Shown here piece by piece: positions 1 through 6,955 of a DNA stretch of 27,599 nucleotides. Below the pieces are notes generated by a model, which did not search any database, had not been told where the DNA came from, and saw nothing but the letters and a program-made list of their open reading frames with translations. The translations under genes were made by a program, and so were the position numbers. The stretch is from an uncultured Mycoplasmatota bacterium. Its GTDB lineage: Bacteria > Bacillota_I > Bacilli_A > RF39 > UBA660. The stretch's first letter is position 1; each line of letters starts with the position of its first letter. The DNA is taken from NCBI GenBank assembly GCA_900554305.1, contig USGV01000014.1, forward strand, positions 1-27,599, given 5' to 3'.

Positions 1-40
1 GATATAGAATTAAAATATAAATAAACTGGTGCGGTTGAGA

Positions 41-91
41 TTTGAATAAAGAAAAAAAGAAGAAAATTTTCTCCTTTTTTGACTATTCAAA
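41..91. terminator. Long inverted repeat downstream of parC, probable (bidirectional) terminator
   Basis: Outer arms TTTGAATA (41-48) and TATTCAAA (84-91) are exact reverse complements. The inner arms are an A-rich and a T-rich block (about 51-65 and 66-80) with one mismatch, which becomes a G-U pair on the minus-strand transcript. The inner hairpin carries its own U-run, so it could end parC transcription on the minus strand and also any plus-strand transcript arriving from the left. It begins 8 bases past the parC stop. Bases 1-40 hold no gene that I can support. Confidence 0.6.
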
Positions 92-99
92 TTAATTAT

Positions 100-2667
100 C
101 TACTTCAAAAAATCATCTATCGTCATTAAGCGATCATCGATTTCTTTTAAAGAAATTTTTTCTTTTTTAGGAACCGTTTTTTCTTGAACATTTACTTCTT
201 CCATATCACTTAGAGTAGAAATACTTTCTTGTTCTACTTCTTCTCTTCTCTGAAGAGTAGCAATTAAGAAACTATCTACCAACTCATGTTTAGAAATTTG
301 TCCACCTGTAGAATATCGATCAGCAATATTTAATTCCGTTAATTTTAAAGTGTCAATTTCTCCATTCTTAATACCAATATAATTCTTAGAATCAGTGATA
401 AATGTTTTTATTACATGATATGGATTACTCTTAACTTCACGAAGTACTAAAAGACCTCGCCTAGCACGTGTTGAAAGTTCAAATTCAGATAAATGTACAC
501 GCTTACCAGTTCCCTTATCAGTAATAATAGAAATATATTCAGCTTCTAGTGGAGAATACTGATTAATAGATACCACATGGTCATCTTTTAACTTCATTGC
601 TTTAACACCAGCTGCCTTTACTCCAACAATAGGAACTTCCTCTGTTTTAAATGTTAATCCATAACCACTATCAGTTGTAATAAATAAAGTATCTTTTTCT
701 TCGATGAATGCATCAATAACTAAATCATCATCTTTTAATTTCATACAACTAGTTGGTTTAGAATAACGAGAAAGCTTAAAGTCAGCTAACTTACTACGTT
801 TAATCATACCATTCTTTGTAATAACAACAACATTCTTATCAGTATCAAAAGACGTAACAGGAATAGCACTAACAACAGACTCTTCAGGGGAAGTTTCAAT
901 AACATTACTTACATGTTTAGGCATATCTTTCCATTTTAAGTCAGGTAAAATATGTACTGGAATATGTAAATAATTACCATGAGTAGTAAATACAAGTAAA
1001 GTATCAATTGTATTCATCTCATAAATTCCTAAAATATAATCATTTTCTTTAATAGTGATATCCTCTGGATTAGATGCAGTATAACTTCTAAATGAAGTAC
1101 GCTTAACATATCCATCACGAGTAACCATAACAACACAATCTTCTCTAGGAATCATAGCCGTAGTATCAATCTTAATTTCAGTAATTTCTTCTTTAATATC
1201 AGTAAGACGTTCTGTAGGGTAATCTTTCTTTACATCACGTAAATCTTTTTTCATAACAGACTTCATTACATCTTCACTACCTAAGATTGCTGTAAGGCCA
1301 TTAATAATTTTCTCCAAATTAGCCATTTCTTCTTCTAAAGCAACAACATCCGTATTCGTTAAACGATAAAGTTGTAAAGTAACAATAGCTTCTGCTTGTT
1401 CCATAGTAAATTCAAATTCTTTTACTAAGTTTTCTTTAGCATCACTCTTATTTTTAGATTCACGAATCACACGAATAACTTCATCTAAAATAGAAATACA
1501 CTTAATTAAACCTTCAACAATATGATAACGAGCCTTTGCATGAGCTAAATCAAATTCCGTACGACGACGAACAACTTCTCTTTGATGAGCAATAAATGCA
1601 TCTAAACATCCTGCAAGTCCTAATAACTTAGGTCGTTTATTTACAATTGCTACCATATTGAAATTGTAATTTATTTGCATATCTGTATTTTTTAATAAGT
1701 AATTAATAATCAAATCAACATTCGCATTTTTCTTTAAATCGATAACTACTCGAACATCAGCTGCACTCTCATCACGTACTTCCTGAATACCATCGATTTT
1801 CTTATCGATACGAATATCATCAATTTTCTTAACCATTAAAGCTTTATTAACTTCAAATGGAATTTCAGTAATAACAATAGATTTACCACTCTTACTCTCT
1901 TCAACAGTATATCTACATTTAACAACAATCTTACCGCGACCAGTTTGATAAGCAGAACGAATCCCATCAATACCTTCAATAATACCACCAGTTGGAAAAT
2001 CAGGTCCTTTAACATATTTCATTAAAGTATCTAAACTACAATTAGGATTATCGATCCTATGAATAGTTGCATCAATAACTTCCCCTAAATTATGAGGTGG
2101 AATATTGGTAGCATATCCTGCAGAAATACCCATAGCACCATAAACAAGAAGTGCTGGAAAACGTGCAGGCAATACCGTAGGCTCTAACGTTGTATCATCA
2201 AAGTTAGGAGCAAATTCTACTGTATCTTTATCAATATCACGAAGCATTTCATTACTAATCTTAGAAAGACGAGCTTCGGTATAACGATAAGCAGCGGGAC
2301 TATCTCCGTCGATAGATCCATTATTACCATGCATATCAATATAAGGTAGTCTTGTCTTCCAAGGCTGACTCATACGAACCATGGCATCATAAATAGAAGT
2401 ATCACCATGAGGATGATAATTACCAATGACATCCCCAACGGTCTTAGCACTCTTACGATATCCCTTATCATAAGTATTCTTCTCTTTATGCATAGAATAT
2501 AAAATACGACGTTGAACTGGTTTTAATCCATCTCTAGCATCAGGAATAGCACGTTCTTGAATAATATATTTAGAATAGCTTCCAAATCTCTCACCCATGA
2601 TATCTTCTAGAGTATAATCAAATATTTTTTCTATTACTTCTTGTGTTTCACTTTTCTTTCTTGGCAT
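100..2667 (-). CDS. parC: DNA topoisomerase IV subunit A (ParC)
   Basis: ParC is the DNA breakage/reunion subunit of topoisomerase IV, the type IIA enzyme that decatenates daughter chromosomes together with ParE. The 855-aa product opens with the conserved YSKYIIQERAIPDARDGLKP block (about residues 31-50). The active-site tyrosine is Y129 in AAYRYTEARL; the usual Met of AAMRYTE is Tyr here. The GNYHPHGD helix is followed by Thr90-Ser91-Ile92-Tyr93-Asp94, so the positions equivalent to S. aureus GrlA Ser80 and Glu84 are Thr and Asp. The C-terminal half has the beta-pinwheel repeats, followed by an acidic tail of about 50 residues, which makes it slightly longer than the roughly 800-aa family norm. 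It starts 14 bases after the parE stop with GAGGGTGA as its ribosome binding site, so the two are co-transcribed. ParC rather than GyrA is judged from the overall match to GrlA and the adjacency to parE. Confidence 0.96.
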   Translation of the reverse strand: MPRKKSETQEVIEKIFDYTLEDIMGERFGSYSKYIIQERAIPDARDGLKPVQRRILYSMHKEKNTYDKGYRKSAKTVGDVIGNYHPHGDTSIYDAMVRMSQPWKTRLPYIDMHGNNGSIDGDSPAAYRYTEARLSKISNEMLRDIDKDTVEFAPNFDDTTLEPTVLPARFPALLVYGAMGISAGYATNIPPHNLGEVIDATIHRIDNPNCSLDTLMKYVKGPDFPTGGIIEGIDGIRSAYQTGRGKIVVKCRYTVEESKSGKSIVITEIPFEVNKALMVKKIDDIRIDKKIDGIQEVRDESAADVRVVIDLKKNANVDLIINYLLKNTDMQINYNFNMVAIVNKRPKLLGLAGCLDAFIAHQREVVRRRTEFDLAHAKARYHIVEGLIKCISILDEVIRVIRESKNKSDAKENLVKEFEFTMEQAEAIVTLQLYRLTNTDVVALEEEMANLEKIINGLTAILGSEDVMKSVMKKDLRDVKKDYPTERLTDIKEEITEIKIDTTAMIPREDCVVMVTRDGYVKRTSFRSYTASNPEDITIKENDYILGIYEMNTIDTLLVFTTHGNYLHIPVHILPDLKWKDMPKHVSNVIETSPEESVVSAIPVTSFDTDKNVVVITKNGMIKRSKLADFKLSRYSKPTSCMKLKDDDLVIDAFIEEKDTLFITTDSGYGLTFKTEEVPIVGVKAAGVKAMKLKDDHVVSINQYSPLEAEYISIITDKGTGKRVHLSEFELSTRARRGLLVLREVKSNPYHVIKTFITDSKNYIGIKNGEIDTLKLTELNIADRYSTGGQISKHELVDSFLIATLQRREEVEQESISTLSDMEEVNVQEKTVPKKEKISLKEIDDRLMTIDDFLK

Positions 2668-2681
2668 AACTTCACCCTCTT

Positions 2682-4583
2682 CTATATTTTATACTCATCT
2701 TCTAAAGTAAACTCAACATTCTCATCAATCCATTCTTTTCTTGGAGCAACTTCATCTCCCATAAGAACAGAAACACGTTTTTCAGCTAATTGTGCATCTT
2801 CAATATTAACGCGAATCAAAGTACGACTACCCGGATGCATGGTAGTTTCACCTAACTGATCTGCATTCATTTCACCAAGACCTTTATATCTTTGGATTTC
2901 ACATCTTTTACCTTTTGACTTTTCCTTCATTTCTTCAATAGTATAAGCATACTCGACATTCTTACCAGATTGAACTTTAAATAATGGAGGAAGGGCCACG
3001 AATAAACGACCATCTTCAATTAAAGGTTTCATATAACGATAGAAAAAAGTTAATAACAAACACTGAATATGACCACCATCTTCATCAGCATCGCTCATGA
3101 TAATAACTTTACTATATTCACAATCATCAATATCAAAGTTAGAACCGTATCCAGCACCTATAGTATAAATCATAGTATTAATTTCTTCATTCTTTAAAAT
3201 ATCATCTTCTTTAGTTTTCTCTGTATTTAAAACCTTACCACGCAATGGAAGAATAGCTTGATAACGTCTATCCCTTGCTTGCTTTGCAGATCCACCTGCA
3301 GAATCTCCCTCGACTAAGAATAATTCTTTTTTAGTTTTATCCTTGCTTTGAGCAGGAGCGAGTTTACCTGATAAACTTCTCTCTTCTTTTTTCTTACTTG
3401 TTCCCTTACGAGCTTCTTCACGAGCTTTACGCGCAGCTTCTCTTGCGATTTTACTACGTAAACTCTTATTAATAATTTCGGTTGCGATAGACTTGTTTTC
3501 CTCTAAGAAAACTCTCATTTGTTCAGTAACAATATTTTCAACCGCAACACGTGCACCAGGAGTACCAAGCTTACCTTTTGTTTGACCTTCAAATTGTAAA
3601 ATACCTTCAGGAATCTTCAAACTAATAACTGCAGTAAGTCCTTCACGAACATCGCTTCCCTCAAGCGCTTTATCTTTTGTTTTCAAAAAACCATTACTTT
3701 TCGCATAATCATTAAAAACACGAGTTAAAGCTGTTTTAAATCCTACTTCGTGAGTACCACCATCAATGGTCTTAACATTATTAACGAAACTGACAATTGT
3801 TTCATTATAAGAATCAGTATACTGCATCGCAATATCTACTTCCATCTTATCTTTAGTACCAGTGATTGCTAAAACCTTATGAAGCGTATTCTTACCTTTG
3901 TTCATATCTTCAACAAATTCTTCAATACCACGTTCATAATGGAATTTACTACTTCTCTCATCTTCTTCATCAATAACTTCAATCGTAATTCCCTTTAAAA
4001 GAAAAGCTGATTCCTGCATTCTCTCACATATTGTTGTATAAGAAAAATTAGTTGTTGAAAAGATAGTATCATCAGGCATAAAACGAACAGTAGTACCTGT
4101 CTTATTTGTAGTTCCAATCTTTTTCAAAGGTACTGCAACATGTCCACCATTTTCAAAACGAATATAGTATTCTCCCTTATCATGTTTAATGGTTACTTCC
4201 ATCCATTTAGAAAGTGCATTAACAACACTACTACCTACACCATGAAGCCCACCAGACACTTTATATCCATCGCTTTCAAACTTACCACCAGCATGAAGCA
4301 CCGTAAAAATAACTTCTGGAGTAGACTTACCAGAAGCATGCATACCTGTAGGAATACCACGTCCGTGGTCCTCTATACTAACAGATTTATCACTATGTAA
4401 AATAATTTTAATATAGTCACCAAACCCATTAATTGCTTCATCAATAGCATTATCAACAATTTCCCACACTAGATGGTGAAGACCTCTTTTATCAGTAGAA
4501 CCTATATACATACCAGGTCTTTTTCTAACTGCTTCAAGTCCTTCCAATATCTTAATCGATGACTCATCATATTTTAATGCCAT
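2682..4583 (-). CDS. parE: DNA topoisomerase IV subunit B (ParE)
   Basis: ParE is the ATPase subunit of topoisomerase IV. The 633-aa protein has the GHKL ATPase fold at its N-terminus (VDNAIDEA; DHGRGIPTG; the GGLHGVGSSVVNALS lid), then a transducer domain. A TOPRIM domain follows, with LFLVEGDSAGGSAKQ and the metal-binding DADEDGGHI (the usual form is DADVDGAHI; the acidic triad is kept). Near the C-terminus is QRYKGLGEMN, which contacts ParC. Length and domain order are normal. The start is fixed by an AGGAGTG ribosome binding site, and a sigma-A-like promoter lies just upstream. It is the first gene of the parE-parC operon. Confidence 0.97.
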   Translation of the reverse strand: MALKYDESSIKILEGLEAVRKRPGMYIGSTDKRGLHHLVWEIVDNAIDEAINGFGDYIKIILHSDKSVSIEDHGRGIPTGMHASGKSTPEVIFTVLHAGGKFESDGYKVSGGLHGVGSSVVNALSKWMEVTIKHDKGEYYIRFENGGHVAVPLKKIGTTNKTGTTVRFMPDDTIFSTTNFSYTTICERMQESAFLLKGITIEVIDEEDERSSKFHYERGIEEFVEDMNKGKNTLHKVLAITGTKDKMEVDIAMQYTDSYNETIVSFVNNVKTIDGGTHEVGFKTALTRVFNDYAKSNGFLKTKDKALEGSDVREGLTAVISLKIPEGILQFEGQTKGKLGTPGARVAVENIVTEQMRVFLEENKSIATEIINKSLRSKIAREAARKAREEARKGTSKKKEERSLSGKLAPAQSKDKTKKELFLVEGDSAGGSAKQARDRRYQAILPLRGKVLNTEKTKEDDILKNEEINTMIYTIGAGYGSNFDIDDCEYSKVIIMSDADEDGGHIQCLLLTFFYRYMKPLIEDGRLFVALPPLFKVQSGKNVEYAYTIEEMKEKSKGKRCEIQRYKGLGEMNADQLGETTMHPGSRTLIRVNIEDAQLAEKRVSVLMGDEVAPRKEWIDENVEFTLEDEYKI

Positions 4584-4614
4584 TTATTATCACTCCTAAT
4601 ATCTAACTGTTACT

Positions 4615-4642
4615 ATTATAACAAAAAAGTAAAGTTTTTCAA
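4615..4642 (-). promoter_or_regulatory. Promoter of the parE-parC operon
   Basis: On the minus strand TTGAAA (4637-4642) and TATAAT (4615-4620) are separated by 16 bases. A start about 7 bases beyond the -10 would give a leader of roughly 25 bases before the parE ATG. The -35 box lies inside the loop and 3' arm of the preceding gene's terminator hairpin, so termination and initiation share DNA. Confidence 0.6.
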
Positions 4643-4655
4643 AGAAAACTTTACT
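4623..4655 (-). terminator. Intrinsic terminator of the lipoprotein operon
   Basis: A perfect 11-base-pair stem (4628-4638 with 4645-4655) encloses a six-base loop. It is followed on the minus strand by six T (complement of 4623-4628). It lies about 65 bases downstream of the lipoprotein stop codon and immediately before parE. Confidence 0.8.
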
Positions 4656-4719
4656 ATATTTGACACAACAATCATTCTATTTCAACAATATCTATTACTT
4701 ATCACTAACTATATTTTTT

Positions 4720-5499
4720 TTACTTAGTTTTTACTTTTTCAGAACTAACCTCTTCCTTATTTCCATTCCTATCATAACGATAAGTGATAATCTTATCCTT
4801 ATCTTCAACTTGAACTTCATCATCAGCATACACAATTACAGTAGAGTCAACATCAACGCCATAAGGTTCATTATCTCCTCTTTGAATTAGCAACCCATAA
4901 GACGAAGAAATTAAACTTCCATAAACACCATTCTCTAAATAATCTCCTTCTTGAAACCTCTGTTCTTCAAAGCTACCACTACCATTACCATTAAATGCAT
5001 AACAAGTACCAGAAATAAAAGTATCATTTTGTCCCTCTATTTGATTAATACCAATATGACATACATCATCAGAAATCGGAAAGCCTAACATTAAACTATT
5101 ATGAATTCTGTCATCCATACTATCCTGTAATATACCATTCATAATAGTATAATCCGAAACAGTAGAAACATCCGTATGAATATTATCAATATAGACGTTA
5201 GTATCACTATCTAATCCTTGCGTATAGGTTTTAGTAGTTAATTTCTTTGGAGCAGTAATTGTCCATTCTGATTCATCATTTAAATCTGCAGAATATTCTA
5301 CAACTAATTTAAACTCTTCTCCAGGTACATCAATAACTTGTTTTACTCCCTCATTAACATCAAAAACGTCGTAAATAGACTCTACCTCTGTAGCAAGTTC
5401 TCTCTCACTACAACCAGTAAGAGCTAACGTCCCTAACACGACAGAAGATGCTAAAACATTTCTTAATTTTTTTCCATTCAATTGATTAATTTTATTCAT
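4720..5499 (-). CDS. Putative lipoprotein, unknown function
   Basis: A 259-aa exported protein. The N-terminus has a basic stretch, a hydrophobic core and the lipobox LALTGC at about residues 27-32, so signal peptidase II cleavage and lipid attachment at the Cys are expected, placing it on the outer face of the membrane. The mature part is acidic and beta-rich with no motif I recognise; a Gly/Asn/Ser-rich patch (FNGNGSGSF) sits in its middle. The open frame extends 17 codons upstream, but AGGAG lies six bases before this ATG and the longer form would put charged residues ahead of the signal, so I start here. It follows the 382-aa membrane protein by 34 bases, likely in the same transcript, and ends at a strong terminator. 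Confidence 0.85.
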   Translation of the reverse strand: MNKINQLNGKKLRNVLASSVVLGTLALTGCSERELATEVESIYDVFDVNEGVKQVIDVPGEEFKLVVEYSADLNDESEWTITAPKKLTTKTYTQGLDSDTNVYIDNIHTDVSTVSDYTIMNGILQDSMDDRIHNSLMLGFPISDDVCHIGINQIEGQNDTFISGTCYAFNGNGSGSFEEQRFQEGDYLENGVYGSLISSSYGLLIQRGDNEPYGVDVDSTVIVYADDEVQVEDKDKIITYRYDRNGNKEEVSSEKVKTK

Positions 5500-5533
5500 A
5501 TAAAACTCCTTTTCTTCATATAATATCACACTT

Positions 5534-6682
5534 TTATTTGTTTTCATCATTATTTAATTTATTAAAAGATATAATTTTCGCCTTTTTCTTCGCAGGATTA
5601 TGATAAAAAGGATGATTATTCCTTTCCAAACTCATCTTCTCTACAACAGTAGTTGCTACATCACAACGTAATTGAAAAGGGAGTTTCTCCCAATTTTTAA
5701 GTGTATGAAGCATCTCTCTAGGACCGACTTCAGTTTTATTATTTACAACAGCATAACACATCGCATTATGAATAAAACTACACGCAATATCAAAATTAGA
5801 CAATTGACTATTATAAGCAACAATTTCACTTCTATGGTCTTTTAACATAATAGAAAGAAATTCTTGTAATGCATCCATATCCCATTCTAATTGACTAATA
5901 TCACCAAATTGCCCTAAATAAGTATCCATAGAAATAATTCCCTGAATTATCTTCTTATAATTTTCAGTAGACTCTATATCAAAACCAGGCATAGGCGGAA
6001 GTTCTTTCTTTTTCTCAGCATAAAAAGCATCTTCATCCATAATATCAACATTTCGATTACGAATACCATGACTAATCCATTTTCCAAAAGAAACTTCAGA
6101 AGAAATAAACTCATCATAAATCTCTTTTTTTATTTCGTCCTTAATAAAATAACAATTATTTAAAATATTTAAAAGATCTTTTCTGTGAAAACCACTTTGA
6201 CCCTTTCCAACAAAATAAAGACCTATCTGATTCACAACTTTATCTATAATTTCTTCTCTACAATATCCAGGCATCAAACTTACTATCTTTTCATAATAAT
6301 TAGCATTAATTAAATATAATAAATCATTAATCTGATCAAAATCATTAGCTTCCAAAGATAGATTAAACTCTTTTTTCATATCTTCCAACTTAGAATAAAA
6401 ATTAGTAGTTGTTTTTCCTATTATTTTATCCTTTTCATATCTATCTTCTGCCATCATAGCAAACGTCTGTCTTACACTTCTTAATCTCTTTTCCTCCTTT
6501 TCCCACCATCTTTCGTTTATCTTTTTAAATCCAAAATAAACTACTGGAGTAGCAACAACAGAAGCCCCACCAATGGCAAGAAAAGAAACGACATCATTCA
6601 AAAAAGGAATTCCAAGAATAGTAAATACCCCAAAGCTAAGACCAAAACTACTAATTATCTGCATTATTTTATCATCTTCCAT
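5534..6682 (-). CDS. Membrane-anchored protein of unknown function
   Basis: A 382-aa protein I do not recognise. Two hydrophobic segments (about residues 8-30 and 33-52) form an N-terminal hairpin anchor. A basic, Trp-rich stretch (KKINERWWEKEEKRLR) follows, and then a largely helical soluble domain of about 300 residues, predicted cytoplasmic from the positive residues after the anchor. The C-terminus is Lys-rich. Its start is supported by an AGAGGTGG ribosome binding site and a well-spaced promoter. The lipoprotein gene follows in the same operon, which suggests a joint role at the membrane, but nothing in the sequence says what that is. Confidence 0.85.
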   Translation of the reverse strand: MEDDKIMQIISSFGLSFGVFTILGIPFLNDVVSFLAIGGASVVATPVVYFGFKKINERWWEKEEKRLRSVRQTFAMMAEDRYEKDKIIGKTTTNFYSKLEDMKKEFNLSLEANDFDQINDLLYLINANYYEKIVSLMPGYCREEIIDKVVNQIGLYFVGKGQSGFHRKDLLNILNNCYFIKDEIKKEIYDEFISSEVSFGKWISHGIRNRNVDIMDEDAFYAEKKKELPPMPGFDIESTENYKKIIQGIISMDTYLGQFGDISQLEWDMDALQEFLSIMLKDHRSEIVAYNSQLSNFDIACSFIHNAMCYAVVNNKTEVGPREMLHTLKNWEKLPFQLRCDVATTVVEKMSLERNNHPFYHNPAKKKAKIISFNKLNNDENK

Positions 6683-6705
6683 AAGCCACCTCTTAAATTG
6701 GCTCT

Positions 6706-6734
6706 ATTGTATTACATAAATAATAAAAAGACAA
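6706..6734 (-). promoter_or_regulatory. Promoter of the membrane protein/lipoprotein operon
   Basis: On the minus strand TTGTCT (6729-6734) and TACAAT (6706-6711) are separated by 17 bases. The predicted leader is about 17 bases. The -35 box begins one base after the U-tract of the upstream terminator. Confidence 0.6.
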
Positions 6735-6735
6735 G

Positions 6736-6757
6736 AAAAAAGACTAGTTTCCTAGTC
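6736..6757 (-). terminator. Terminator with stop codon in the stem (end of recD2 operon)
   Basis: The minus strand reads GACTAG-GAAA-CTAGTC followed by six T. It is a six-base-pair stem closed by a GNRA-type tetraloop. The TAG stop of the 55-aa gene (6752-6754) is part of the 5' arm, so translation ends inside the terminator. Confidence 0.85.
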
Positions 6758-6919
6758 AATATCTTCTAACTTATCATAAGTTTTTTTAGCTGCATTTTTT
6801 GCCATTTCCTTCATATTAGACATGGCACTAGGATTCTTTTTCATATACATATATCCAGCAACACCCATACCTCCTAATACAGCAGCCCATAATACTTTAT
6901 TCATCGTTTTCTTTTCCAT
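6752..6919 (-). CDS. Small single-span membrane protein, 55 aa
   Basis: A short gene reading MEKKTMNKVLWAAVLGGMGV at its start. It has a basic N-terminus, one Gly/Ala/Met-rich hydrophobic span (about residues 9-26), and a basic amphipathic tail ending in YDKLEDID. GAGGTG lies seven to eight bases before the ATG, and a textbook terminator overlaps the stop codon, so both ends are well defined. It follows recD2 by 36 bases with no terminator between, so it is probably the last gene of that operon. The layout resembles small YtxH-like or stress-type membrane proteins of Gram-positives, but I cannot name a family. Confidence 0.75.
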   Translation of the reverse strand: MEKKTMNKVLWAAVLGGMGVAGYMYMKKNPSAMSNMKEMAKNAAKKTYDKLEDID

Positions 6920-6955
6920 GTTTATCACCTCATTTTTATTATGAGACTAAACATT

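Noticed and set aside
26..48. Minus strand reads TTCAAAT then CTCAACCGCACCA, like the T-loop and CCA end of a tRNA
   Set aside because: No matching 5' T-stem exists and the distance from loop to CCA is about three bases short of a normal acceptor stem. The same bases form the outer arm of the terminator inverted repeat.
14..49. Short plus-strand frame ending in LRFE and TAA just before the terminator
   Set aside because: An in-frame stop at 11-13 leaves only 11 codons. It could be the tail of a gene only if the left edge is misassembled, which cannot be shown here.
4660..4890. 76-codon plus-strand frame over the end of the lipoprotein gene
   Set aside because: It is an Ile/Asn/Phe-rich shadow of AT-rich DNA overlapping a terminator and a real gene, with no start signals.
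6926..6945. Small hairpin (CTCAT/ATGAG) that could hide the ribosome binding site of the 55-aa gene
   Set aside because: A five-base-pair, AT-rich stem with a seven-base loop is too weak to claim as a regulatory element or riboswitch.
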